A stretch of 64,000 nucleotides of DNA, from NCBI GenBank assembly GCA_017590115.1, contig JAGGNK010006892.1, positions 15,539,736 to 15,603,735 of the forward strand, written 5' to 3'. Below the pieces are notes generated by a model, which saw nothing but the letters and a program-made list of their open reading frames with translations, made no database searches and was not told the DNA's origin. Of the stretch, positions 24,595-36,495 are shown piece after piece (positions within the stretch are counted from its first letter, which is position 1; each line of letters starts with the position of its first letter). Origin of the DNA: Montifringilla adamsi. Taxonomy: Eukaryota > Chordata > Aves > Passeriformes > Passeridae. A program made the translations under genes and the position numbers.

Positions 24595-25295
24595 GGTGCA
24601 TAACAAAAGAGATTCTGTTGTGCTGACTTTACTGGGAGAGCAATTAGATTGACTGAACGTTTTTAGAAACATAACCCTGATTGCTACTGTATGTGTTGTT
24701 GCAGAATTATTTTCACATGTTAATAATTCATTTTTTCCACAATGATATTACTGATTGTCTGAAAGCATATAATTGATTCATTAAGTTGTGTAGTTCCCTA
24801 CAGTTTGACCTCTATTGACGTCTCTGAATTTGTGGCAAGTATTTTAAAAAAGCAGAAGCATATCACAGCCAGCAGCCTTACACCAATATAAATATTTTCT
24901 ACTGTGCTAATGCTCAGAATTCACTTTCTGGCAGCTGACCAAGAATTTTGCATAGGAATGCACTGAGCTGGAGACCCCTACCTAATAAATTTTATCTGAC
25001 ACACTCAAACATCCACTTTTATTACCATGTCTGATTTTCCCATGCTCATACAATTTAAAGCTACAGCTTCTCCCTTTCTCTTCTTTGAAGAAAGAGTAAT
25101 ATTTTCAAACAGAATGTCACAGGGGTACATTACCATGAGCACTTTCATCTGTGGAAGCCTTATACAAAGGAATGTATACTGTATATTCAAAAAAGCACAT
25201 TCTCTCACCAATCCCACCATCTTTCCACAAAAGCTCCCCAAACAATGCAGCAAGGGAAAGAGTATTTCTGTGACATTTTTACCACTTATGGGCAG

Positions 25296-25299
<4 letters not shown>

Positions 25300-25328
<29 letters not shown>
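25300..25328. repeat. T29 homopolymer
   Basis: Twenty-nine consecutive T residues. It sits 390 bp from an A30 tract (25719-25748) of opposite sense, so the pair forms an inverted arrangement of homopolymers. Confidence 0.9.
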
Positions 25329-25330
<2 letters not shown>

Positions 25331-25717
25331 ACTGGAGAATATTTGAGTGCTAGTCCTGATGTTCTCTAATCTATACATGAACTACAATGAATTCTGCAAT
25401 ATTTCAGGGGACTTTGCCCCTTCAGAATGCATTGCCCAGGGTCTAATGGCTGAGGATATGTATCTAAAGTAAAAACACTCTGGAAGATTCCCATAGCAAT
25501 GCTATGATGAATTAGCACTGCCCCTCAGGTGATGCAGGGGGTCGCAATATTGGAAACTGGATTGATATGAATCTTTTGCTGGAGTCTTCTGTGGAAATCA
25601 AGAAATGTCCCAGACAAGATTTTTAATGCAGTGATTAAATTGTTCCCTGTTCCTGTGCTTATCAGTAATTTTCAGCCCTGCCTAATGTTCAAAAAGCTGG
25701 TATAATTATATGTATTA

Positions 25718-25718
<1 letters not shown>

Positions 25719-25748
<30 letters not shown>
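25719..25748. repeat. A30 homopolymer
   Basis: Thirty consecutive A residues followed by GAAAGAAAAG, a decayed extension of the same tract. Confidence 0.9.
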
Positions 25749-25750
<2 letters not shown>

Positions 25751-26196
25751 AAGAAAAGCACACAGAAAAAAGGTACCTCAGTAAAAAGATTTCCCCAGTC
25801 AATAACTATTTTCCTCCTGAGACAAATGGAAAGTCTTCTGAAGTCAAGGGCACCCTGTACCAACTCCAATGAATCATGCATTATTATCTCTCCATGATAC
25901 TAACTTACAGCAAAGCCAAAAATTCTGCCCTGAGCTTTTGAAAATGAAATTAAATCTAATAAGTTACTTTAACTTTGGGGCTTTTCCCCCTCACCAAGAA
26001 AATGGGTACTGCTCTTTTTAGATTGTCCATCATGACAAGTGTAGGAAAAATAAAATAAAAAGAAATAAGTTTTATTTTCTTAATTATGTCACCCAATGAT
26101 TTTTCCCCATAATACAATTTTAAATTGAAATTCAATGACAAGATAAAATCCTGAAAATCACCGACATTATGCCATTTAAAATAAGCCTGAAATAGC

Positions 26197-26211
26197 TTTT
26201 TTTTTTTTTTT
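26197..26211. repeat. T15 homopolymer
   Basis: Fifteen consecutive T residues, then AACAAGAAAAAA. Simple sequence only. Confidence 0.85.
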
Positions 26212-26619
26212 AACAAGAAAAAAGGAGGACTTTAGCTAAGTGCATGTACCATCATTCAAATGCAACATTCAGATGCTCACAGTTTTAGTGAAAAACAGAT
26301 GTAAGTGGGTATTTCTTGAAAATCAGTGTATTTGTCACTGGCTCAAAGTATCAGCACAGTAGAATACCTGGAAATGATTTCTGCAGATTACAGCATACTT
26401 GCAAATGAAGCCTGAAACACAATGTGAAGAAACCCACGCAGGTGTACCCCTTATTGTTTTTGTTTGCTAAATTTCACTGTGATGAGAGACTGGTAGGTTC
26501 TCTATAAAGCAGCTAGTCTGAACTGACTACAGTCAGCTAAATTACCCAGCAACACAGAGAAAACCTCCTGAAAGCCCTAACGGAGGGAATTATGTGCTGT
26601 CTAAACCATGGTCCTGAAA

Positions 26620-26900
26620 GGGCACACAGAGGCGTTTGGCTCTGAGCCGTGACTATTCCCACCGAAGTCAGCAGGACTGCTGAAGTGGGGCACAGGCACG
26701 GCAGGGTTGTTCTCCAGCACCAATCTGCAGGATGGCCTAGAGCTTTGGAGCAGCCTGTGCAGGAGCTGAAGGCTTGCAGCAGGACAGGAGGGTGGCTGTG
26801 GGGCGATGTCCTGCCCCACGCAGCGGCCTGGGAAAGGTGCTGCCTCTAACGCGGGCCCCCGCTCTACCTACGCTCCCTGCCCTGAGCAGCTGGCTACCAT
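26620..26900. other. GC-rich islet
   Basis: The interval is GC-rich against an AT-rich background, with about ten CpGs, including CACGCAGCGG near 26818 and AACGCGGGCC near 26849. Short ORFs appear on both strands without protein resemblance. It could be a weak CpG island, an exon of a non-coding transcript or chance composition; nothing chooses between these. Confidence 0.4.
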
Positions 26901-27611
26901 CTTGGGTAGTCTTATCTGCTGCGACTTGTCAAGCCAAAATATTTGTTTAAAAAAGGATCAAATATTCATAGCTCATTTATGCATTCTTTTAAAAGGAGAA
27001 ATGAGGCTTGTCATGGTAGATAAATGCCAAAGTATGTGTGAGGAAAGTACATGTGAGGAAAAGAAAGGAAAAGAAGGGGGAGAAAGCATTTTTTTAACCT
27101 GTAGTATTTATAGTTTTCTGCTCTGTCTTCTTTCCTTTGCTCTGTGGTCTGGTGCTGAGTGTTTGATGGCTATAACCATGCAATCCAGAGCAGCCCTGCT
27201 AACCCAGTGTTGCCACTGAACGTTGTTGGTTTGTATTTTGTTAATTTTGTTGATTTTTAGAAGTGATTCAGGCAAGTTATTTCCTTCCAAGAAACCCCTA
27301 AACTAACACCAAATAAGCTTGTCAGTCAACACTTTTATATAAAAGCCAATGTGGAGCACAAAACGAGGATTTCATTAAGTAGGGCTTTGTTGACAGATTG
27401 GTTATTTTCTATATGAGAAGAGTCACAAGTCAGATTTCCATTGGTTCTGGGTGAACAGAGAGACATTATAATTTTCCTCCCTTATTTCTGCAACAGCAGT
27501 CCAAATATCTGACTTTTCTGAACGCAAAAAGGAAACATTACAGTTGCTTTCTGCTCACCCCGACATCTCTATTCATCTTTGATCTCCACAGCTTTTAGTC
27601 TGGAGAGAAAG

Positions 27612-27651
<40 letters not shown>
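27612..27651. repeat. A40 homopolymer
   Basis: Forty consecutive A residues, the longest homopolymer in the window, preceded by GGAGAGAAAG. No retrocopy body or target-site duplication was recognised. Confidence 0.9.
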
Positions 27652-27652
<1 letters not shown>

Positions 27653-29881
27653 CAGTTCATGATCATTAAGAAACTTTTCAAGGCTCTTATTCCAAATCTC
27701 TTCCTGAAAGCAATTAAACCAGAGTCCCTTTGCTCTGCTACTGCAACGAATACAAAAATAAAAACCTTAGAAATATGTAATAAACTGAGCATGCAAAAAT
27801 CAATTTTGACCTAGCTGTAACCACATGTTAATTTTTAAAAGAAAAAATACTGTATTTTCACCCTAGCAGGCCCTTTTAATCATATTTTAGACAAATATAT
27901 TCATGGGAAAAATGTTCCTGAACCTCTCTTACATGTCTCTCTTTTCTTTTCAGAAGAGATGAAATCCAGTATGAAATCACAAAGGCCTGAAACAATGCAT
28001 CTGGTGAAACAGGAATCCACAGCATGATCAATGTACATTTTGTCTCTCAAAATACGGGCATTATTAGAGCTGAGATAGCACAAGCTGCCAAGACTGTGAA
28101 TGTTCCCTCAGAGATCTTAAACAAAAAACACACAAGAAATCTAATTTTACGAAAATTTAACAAAAAATCAGAATGGCAGTTTAACATTCCAGATGTCAGA
28201 CACATTGAACCAAATAACAGATGCAACACAACAGGCTTTTCTGACTCTACTGTGTCATTGTGCAATACAAGCTTAATTTACTCAAATCTTTGCCATTGAT
28301 ATCTGTTTGTGCTGGGTATCTGCATCAAGCTGAAAATTAGGACAGGGTTTGAATTCTACCAGGCCTTTTCTGAGAATAAGGCTGAAAAAATACATAAATT
28401 TTCAGCAGAAAGTGATCCTGGGGTATTTTCTTCTTGTTTTTTCATTTGGTTATTTGGGATTTTCTTCCAAGCCTGTGCTTAGAAGGAAAATACTTAGCTT
28501 TTGGCAAGGTGATGTCTGAGCTGTAGGGCTGTAGTGCAACCCACTCTCATTTTCCTGGGCCATAAATCACCTTGCATCTGCCCAGCACAGACACAGATCT
28601 CGGTAATAAGGCTCTCTGCACAATCTGTAGAGGTCTGAGTGAACTTAAATTTCTTATGGTTGCTATGAATGCCCAGGAAATGTGTTTCCAGTTCCCAAGC
28701 AGAAAGTCCACAGTCTTCTCTCAGAGCCAGGGATACTTGGAGATGGTTTCTTTCCCTGGGACTTCTATATCTGGTTAAGCTAGGGAGGTGGGAACTGGGA
28801 TGGGTCAGTTCTAGGGCATCGTCACCATTTTTTTAGAAGAAATGACTGGGTAAAGTGAGGCGATGTACTAGTTAAAATGAGAAATGCAGCCTTCTAAGGG
28901 GCATGGCCAAGGCAAAGGAGCCAAGACATCTGTGATTTCCCCCAGATCTATGCGGCAGATGAAAGGTCCAGAGGCAGAAATCAGGATACAAGAAAAAATT
29001 TCAAGCAGATCGCATCAGAAAAAAAAAAACAAACCAAACCACACAAAATCATGTTGAAAAACAGTTTTGGGAGTTTTCCTCCCCTATTTAAAAAGATGAG
29101 AATCAACACGGCCAAGAAGGCAATGAGGCTGGTCCCCAACTCAGTTGTTCTGTCAGGCTCCTTTTCATTTAGGAAGTGGTCCACTGCTGGCCTTGAAGGG
29201 CCCCAGAGTTAGAAGCCCTCCCAAATCTTTTCTCACCAAGTTCCCTGACAGCAGCAGAGAAGTTGTGCTCCATGCACTGTACAAACCAGCAGCTCCACAG
29301 GGTAACACTGAAATGGATTATTTAATTGTAGACTGTGTGAAAATGCATAGACACAAAGAGACCAGCAAGTACGGTACACTTCTGTTAGCACTGCCCAGCT
29401 CTGAAATATTTGTCTTTAATATTTTAAAAACAACCTTATCAGCTGGATAATTGGTTTTGGTAGCGAAACACTATATGTCACACATATCTGGCACAAGAGC
29501 TGTGAAGATGGAAGACCCTGGGACTTCTACCCATATCCTAAGCACTCAAACTGACTGCATTTCTATAGGCTTTTCTGCTCCATGACATAGCATTGTTTCT
29601 TCTCTGCCTGAGAAGGGTGGGCTATGGATGCCAGAAATTCCACTTCTGTATTTAGCCTTTTCAGTGCCAAATACACAGAATCGTCTTTTCTAGTGATTAT
29701 GCTATTGATTTGTGTGACAAAACAAAGAAAACTTTCTATTGCAAATGGCTTTTATCAGCAACTGTTGGTATCTTTACAATTTTGCATACTTGTCATTTAT
29801 TTTTGTAATATTTTCAAATTCATTTTAACTTGTGACACGTCAAATTGTTCACCAGATGTGAAGGAACCTTGAGGAATAACA

Positions 29882-29905
29882 TTGTTGTTATTGTTGTTGT
29901 TATTA
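29882..29905. repeat. Short TTG/TTA triplet repeat
   Basis: A short run of TTG units interrupted by TTA. It is a minor microsatellite with no coding frame through it. Confidence 0.7.
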
Positions 29906-31144
29906 ATCATGACAATGAGTAAAATGAAGAAAACTAGGCTTCTGTTTTACTTCAGTGGAGAATTTGGAAAGACAGTGTCATAATTCATTCCAGTTAGATC
30001 AATCACCCCTTTGCTATTCAGCCTATTAGGCAATGGTTTTCGTTCACATAAAATATTTCAGGGCCAGATTGAATCTTAGCTTCACAGCTGTGTTCCTAAA
30101 ATGTGCAAATATTTGATGTGTCTCAGGTGCACATTGAGAAACCATAAATCTTTCCATTGCCTGTCTGATTGCTCTGCCTTCTTCTGCAGTCTGCTGAGCC
30201 ACCTGCTCTCCCCCGTGCAATGGCTTTAGTACACGTAGGTGACGCTGGCAAGAGACAGTGCAGGGTAAGACTGATGGGACAGGAGCACCTCCTCTCTAGC
30301 ATCTTTTTTAAATGACTTGCCAAACAGGACATCTCTGGGTGCAGAAGTTTTCTGGCGTAATTTATTTAAACTGGACTCAGGGCTACCAACCCTGCTATTA
30401 TACATATCATGCACATTTCTTGATGGTTTCTTGAGTCCCTAAATTAAAAAATGAGACACCATAAGAAGGGAAGGAGACAAGTAGTAGGAGAAAAATGTGA
30501 CAGCAAAGGCATAAGTGTTTGGTATTGTACATGAAACAGAACAGAAATTTAACCCATAAAAGAACCAGCATTTCAGTTAGCATGAGATTTAACAAGGTTT
30601 TCTTCAAATTTTTTCTTCCAGATACTTGCTCTGGCAACTTCAGTGACTCTGGTTCCTGCTGTGGCACTGTTATCCACAGGGTCCACTCTCTGTCAGATAC
30701 CTTTGATGCTCAGTGAGGCATTTCATATGTTTTACATCCTGAGAAGTCAGTAAGCAACTTGTCTCTTATCAAACTGAGAAGCTCACTGAATACTCGTCTG
30801 CTGACGCAGAAGTAACCTAAATGCATTCTTTATCCTTGTGTAAAATTCTGGCAGCAATTACCAATGTTCTTGAAAGGTTTGCTTTTGATGCTTCAATTTC
30901 TTTTAACATGGTAGGAGATATGAAAAATATGGATTTTAGTAATGTCACTGGATAGTTTTTACATTCAATGTAAAACAACTCCCAGGACCAAGACCACACT
31001 GAAGCAAAGAAGTGCTTTATCATACAAGGAGGAATTGCAGATTTGGTCCCATATCTGGCCTATACTCTGGAATCCCTCAAATGAAAAATTGTACTTAAGC
31101 AGTATAATGTAAATGGACACCCACCAACACCTTAGTGGTTAGAT

Positions 31145-31176
31145 AAGTGAGACCAAAGCCAAGTGACACCAAAGCC
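31145..31176. repeat. 16-bp tandem duplication
   Basis: AAGTGAGACCAAAGCC (31145-31160) is followed directly by AAGTGACACCAAAGCC (31161-31176). The copies differ at one position, indicating a recent local duplication. Confidence 0.85.
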
Positions 31177-33169
31177 ATGGCAGGCCATATCAACCAGAGA
31201 GGTGGATCAAGAGATAACATTAGCAGTAATAGTTAACACTAGTGACGACATTTCCCTGATTAAGCCACCAACATCAGTTTTGCATGGGTGCAACAGAGAT
31301 GCTAGTTCTTTGCATTTGGACATGTAGTTTTCTCACCACTACCTGGATGATTTTCAAAACAGTGTCTGTTGTCTTCAGAAGTGTCTTATTCATAAAATTA
31401 CATGCACATCCCAATTAGAGCTTCTTAGACAATGAGACAGAAAAGCAAGATACCCCTTGGGGTATACTGCAAACCCTGGACTGCTGATTAGGTTGACTGA
31501 GGGTAGGAGATATACAGACTTGCCAGAATGAAACTATGAAATAGAAAAGTGCAGAGGCTTCAGACTCCTGGCCTGCCAGACCGTGCTCAAGAGGGCTTTC
31601 TGTGCAATGTTGGTGAACCACTTTCTCCCTGCAGTGGTGGCTGTTGGATGGCTTATGTCCAGATGCCTGTGAATTGAAACCGGGGAGACTTGTCTCCCTT
31701 CCTCCCCTCACCCTGCATATCAGGTCTGACATGTCCACAAGGAACGGTGCACATTGGTCCCTGTGTGTGTCCCTTAGTCTAGCACTAGACTAAGTTTGGG
31801 TGGGGTTGGTTCCTCATCTTCTTATGCTGGAAGAATAACTTTCAGGGGCAACATTATACCATGATGAGCTTGTCTATCCTTTCAAAATATAGTTATAAGT
31901 TTGTAGATTACTTTCAAGCTTGGTAGTTTTACCTGGCCAAAGGGTTAGTAATCTGTCTATGAGCCACACCATGTCAAGGACAAATTTATGATAAATCTTT
32001 TGCAGTACCAACTTCCAAGTTTTTAGGCACTGAAAAGTCAAAAGGAAGAAAAGGAAAGATCCAAAAATGGACTCCCATTTCAGATTGCTTTCTGTGTGGT
32101 GTCTGAAGGGCCCATCTTTGAGAAAAGTGCTGAGATGAAATTCCCGGTGACAGCCCCTGAACAGCGCCAGTAGAGACATCAAAGAGCAGGCTGGGCTGTG
32201 ACTGCACTGCATTAGTGCACAGCCAGGAGGTTTTTGAGTTAGGACACTGTGCTCTGGAAAAAACCAAACCAACAGTTTTCTTATGTATTACAAGGAGCTA
32301 TTAGATCAAAAGCATTTTGCTTTCTGAGCTTGCCCTCAAACATACTCTGACCAGTTTTGATTTTACAGAAAGCTTCTCAGAAATCCTACTTGATTACAGA
32401 CTAGACTGTTAGAAGTACTCCTTGAAATCAGCACTCTAACTTACAATACAAAGGAACAATATGTTATTTTGTAAGGAAAAATTTCTGCAGTGAGATGTGA
32501 TTTGCTTACCTTCTTTGTTCTTTTGCATGGTATTAGCTTGTTATTATATGTTGACAGAGTGAAAGCGAAGGAATTTATCTTCAAACACAAGCCTTATTTT
32601 CTTAGAACCCATTTCCAAAAAGCCTAGTAAACCTATCTGGTAAATTACTGTCATTATTTTTTCATTCCCTTATTCATAGTGGGAAATACAAGTGTGCACC
32701 TTAATTACAAAGGGATTTGTCCACTGCAAAACTTAAGCAAACATCCCATCTGTACGTTCCCCTCAGATGGAGACATTCCAGGTTTAAGCCAGTTAAACAG
32801 AGAGAGCACTGTGCCTATTGCAGAGTGCATTGATTACAGAGTGCTTGAGACAGTGGAAGTTTCACAGGTGTGATGGTCCCCACAAATTATCTATTCTCAG
32901 TAAAATGAGAATTCATGATTTTTAATTCTTTCCTTTGGACCAATGCATTTGCTTCTGTAGAAGTGAAGGGGCTGAGACACTGAATGTGTCTCAAATGCTG
33001 ACAAAGCATTGTGTAAAAGTGACAGATGGCCTTCAAAGCAAGACAAGTTTGAGAGGCATGTGGCCAAATGCAAGTTCAGTGCCTTATGTGAACAATGATG
33101 AAAGTGCATACCATTTTTTATGGTGACTTTAAGGATGATCACTCTGTTTCCTTGAAATTCTTTCAGTAT

Positions 33170-33221
33170 GCCAGTGTCAGGACATCGGTCCCGACGTGGA
33201 AGCGGAGGCCTTGGTGAAACG
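33170..33221 (+). other. CpG-dense patch beside acceptor-like site
   Basis: A pyrimidine-rich run ending TTCTTTCAG stands directly before a roughly 50-bp segment with five CpGs (ATCGG, CCCGACGTGG, AAGCGG, AACGG) in an otherwise AT-rich region. One frame translates without stops as CQDIGPDVEAEALVKRLNKH and ends at a TAG near 33257; another gives a 20-codon ATG ORF ending at TAA. A possible donor (TTG|GTGAAA) lies near 33214. It could be a small exon, a conserved element or chance. I recognise no protein, so I do not call a CDS. Confidence 0.25.
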
Positions 33222-34049
33222 GTTAAATAAACATATCCTTATTGTCCAGATTTAGAAGAGGATATTAGATTACATACCAGGAGAGCAGGCCATGCCTGTC
33301 TTCAGCATTAAACTACATCTGAGTCTCCATTTTCCTGTAGTGCTGTGTTCAGTTTTGATTACCTACTGCTCCCAAGCTTGGTTTATTTATCTAAGTGCTA
33401 TTCTAATATAAACTCACCGAGATTAGTTTTGCCCTTGGTCCCGTGAAGGCAGCTCAGTGGGAAATGTGACTCAAGTGATCAAGGACAGAATTGAATCCAT
33501 TACCATTTTCGGAGGTATCCATGTGTTTATTTTTGTGTTCGGATCTTTAAAAGTCCTTTCAAATAGGATCAGCAGGTTTTGTAATGTGAATGCCAGTTAG
33601 AACACAGGTGATAGAAAATGTAATAAGCTTTCACATGAGCAGCTCTAAAGATTTTTAGCTGGTGAGGATCTTAACAGAAGATTTTGTACTAGATGTATGT
33701 GTGCATGTGCATATAAAAATGTGGAGCATGGTGCTGTGCAAAACAGGAATGGTATCAGTTATTCATTATCAAGATAGGGCTAACAGGAATGTTAGATATT
33801 TTTACGTTGGGAAATAGAAAAATATTGTCATTACATTTTAAAGAACCTTACAACTTTCTCCCATGTGCCATTTCCTGTAGGTCAGCCCAGGCTGCTCCAC
33901 AGCTGACTCAGTGAGCTTGGCAGCACCAGGGAAATCCCCACAGGGACTGCTGCATATACCCAGCATCCTCATCTGCCCACTGCCCTTCTGGTGCTGGGAT
34001 TGATCCTCCCTCGTGTGTCCTGCTCAGAGATCCTCCACCAAAGATGTCA

Positions 34050-34520
34050 AACTGGCTGTGAAGAAAGCAAAAGAGAGACAGTGAATATGGGGGGGGAAAA
34101 AAGCAGTTCTAGGGTCAGCATGAATTTGCAATGTTGAACCAAAAGGCAAGGGAAGGAGAGGGAAGATGAGTTTACAAGCTTGGGTATGGGTGGGTNNNNN
34201 NNNNNNNNNNNNNNNNNNNNNNNNNNGGTGGGGGGGGAGATTGATTACTAGAACAAAAATAAGGGAAAGGCAGAAATGGGGTGAGAAGAAAATATGACTC
34301 AGGAAAAAGGAGGAGATAGAAGAGATGATAGGCAGGAAACACAGGTGATCAAAGAGGCTGTGGGAACAGAAAGGGAACGTAGAGGGAAGAGAGAGCATGA
34401 GAAAAGGGAGGCAGGAGAAAGATGGTGATGGAAGAAGAGAATCAAATGACCAACAGAAAAAATAAGTATGTGGAAGGGTCTCAGATAAGTGCAACAGCAA
34501 TGCCAGTGTGAGATTAAAAG
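34050..34520 (+). repeat. Purine-rich (GA-rich) tract
   Basis: The plus strand is dominated by A and G for several hundred bases, with words such as GGAAGGAGAGGGAAGATGAG and GGAGGCAGGAGAAAG. It contains G8 runs at 34089-34096 and 34230-34237 and encloses the assembly gap. Such polypurine DNA can form triplex or quadruplex structures and is hard to sequence. Confidence 0.7.
34196..34226. other. Assembly gap (31 N)
   Basis: Thirty-one N bases flanked by GGGTATGGGTGGGT on the left and GGTGGGGGGGG on the right. The flanks suggest that a G-rich simple repeat was not resolved. The gap size may be arbitrary or estimated. Confidence 0.98.
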
Positions 34521-36467
34521 CAAAAAGCAAAAAAATATTCTTCAGTATTTAATTCCATGATTGGCTTTAGCTATCAAATAACAGAAAACAGCTGCATTTC
34601 ATAAAGGAACAACTGGTCTGCAGTTGTAATCTAATCCTTGCATCTGACACTTAAAAAAAAAAAATATTTTCCCTGCACATGTGATCCACTTATATGACTG
34701 GTACCACATCGAAGAAATCAGTGAAGTTGCAAACTAAGTTGCTAATTGCTTCTTTTGTCTTCCTATTTTCCCGTGTATATTTTAATCAAAGAGGGAAATG
34801 ACAGGGTTTAAGAGGCTGGGCATTGTCTTTCTGAGTCAATTTAACCTTGTATATCCATTTTCTTCTCCCTCAAGTTTGTGCATCTTTGAAAAATAAAACC
34901 CTTACAAAAAAGATCAGCTAGGGAATAAAAAAGAAGCAGTAGGTAAAGATAAATATTAATCAAAAGTTCAAAGGTTGAACTATTTTTTCAAGAGCTTAAA
35001 ATATATGAACCCATGTACAGGAAAATAAAATCTGAAAATATTTTAGCAAAGCAATTAGGAAAATCCTTTAGATATTTTCATTCACTCTTTCTGCCACTTG
35101 CTCAGTATACTAATCATTATCACACTAAAAATGACAGTATTTATTACATATAATCCTAAACTCCTCACTGAGGAAAAAATGTACATAAATGAGCAGTTCT
35201 GTTTTTCCAGAACAGCTGATGCAGGATATTCAATGCTATTTTCTGCCTTCATGGTGGTGCTTTTCATTCCTGTTTGTTTACAAACACAGTGAAGGAGCAC
35301 AGAGAGTGGCAGTGGGTTTTGGAGCAGTGAGCTGCTGCCCACAGCTCTTTCATGGGATACAGGACAGAAGTGGAAGAAGAAAATATGTCCAGTAAGAACA
35401 CATCTACTTTGTTCCCTGTAGATCTCTGGGGTTCAGTCTTAGAAAACATATCATGTGCTAAATTAAATCCCTACAAAATGGAAAGAATGTAAGTTATCAT
35501 GGCCTTATCTGAAAAAATCCAGACAATAAATTGAACAGATCTCAGTTTATCTTTCTTGTTGTTGAAAGATTAAACCAGCTCTGAACCTGCAACTTCAAGG
35601 ATACTAATTTTTTTTCCTACCTGATACTAAGACCACTTAAGACAGAAGATTGCAGAAGGCCCTTTGCTAATTTTTATACTCTGTCTGGCGTTTTTCCCTT
35701 TGAAGTAGTAACCTAGGAAAACTTATGTTGGTGTGAATTAAAGTATTTCAGTTAAAACACACCACACGTTTGTGAAGAATTAAAAATTGCCATAATCTTG
35801 CAGAGTTCCCTTGCACTTTTAAGCTGCAAGGCAGATACCATTTCCACTGTTCACCCCCCAGCTTCAGTCATCCAAAGCAGTTAAAATATTGCAGTGTACT
35901 GTACCTCTCACCCAGCCTGCCCAGATTCCTTCCTAAATCCCTGTGGTGAAGAACCCTAGCCCCAAAAGCAGGGAAGGCTTAAATCAGTGTGCCACTTCAT
36001 ATGCACAAGAAATAAATTCAATGGAAGGCAGGAGTCATTAATTCTGATGCTCATGGAATTGCATGTTTACCTGTGAAAACTTTTTTAATCTGACATCCCT
36101 AAATTACTTCAGCTCCTACTTTGTCCCAAATGAAATCAGGTTTTATGAAAAATTCTGAAGGTGATTAATTGGTTTCAAAGCCTTCCAAATACACTCAGCA
36201 TATCCACTGGTATTAGTCTTCTTTTCACAGGAGAGAAATGAGGTTACTGGAAATCATATTACACCAGCCCATTTCTTCTGGATTAAACGTGCTTGAAATA
36301 AATGCCATTCCTTTTCCCAGTTTACAATTTATCATTTCAGAGTGAGAGAGCATATCTTCATTTTATCACTGCATTGTGTAACATTTTTCCATGTCACTAT
36401 GCAAAAAAAATTATTTGACACATTAAAACTTGAAATATACTGCACAGAGACCAAACTCTGTTACCAG

Positions 36468-36495
36468 TGCACTGCAATAATTGCACTGCAATTAT
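36468..36495. repeat. 14-bp tandem pair with internal palindrome
   Basis: TGCACTGCAATAAT (36468-36481) is followed by TGCACTGCAATTAT (36482-36495), with one difference. The junction forms the palindrome TGCAATAATTGCA. Local duplication is the simplest reading. Confidence 0.8.

Larger units (their letters stand above)
21391..33169. other. Unique non-coding sequence, no gene recognised
   Basis: Apart from the short CR1 tail and simple repeats listed separately, nothing in this nearly 12-kb block resembles an exon, RNA gene or transposon. Frames are mostly under 110 codons. The longest are a 137-codon frame at 26806-27219, which starts inside the GC-rich islet, and a 132-codon minus frame at 31874-32272. 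Small tandem duplications occur, for instance a 16-bp unit at 31145-31176. A TTG/TTA triplet run lies at about 29882-29905. Confidence 0.6.

Noticed and set aside
34024..34530. Minus-strand ORF of 168 codons with Ser/Phe/Leu-rich hydrophobic sequence
   Set aside because: It is the antisense of a purine-rich tract and crosses the 31-N gap, so the frame is not even continuous.
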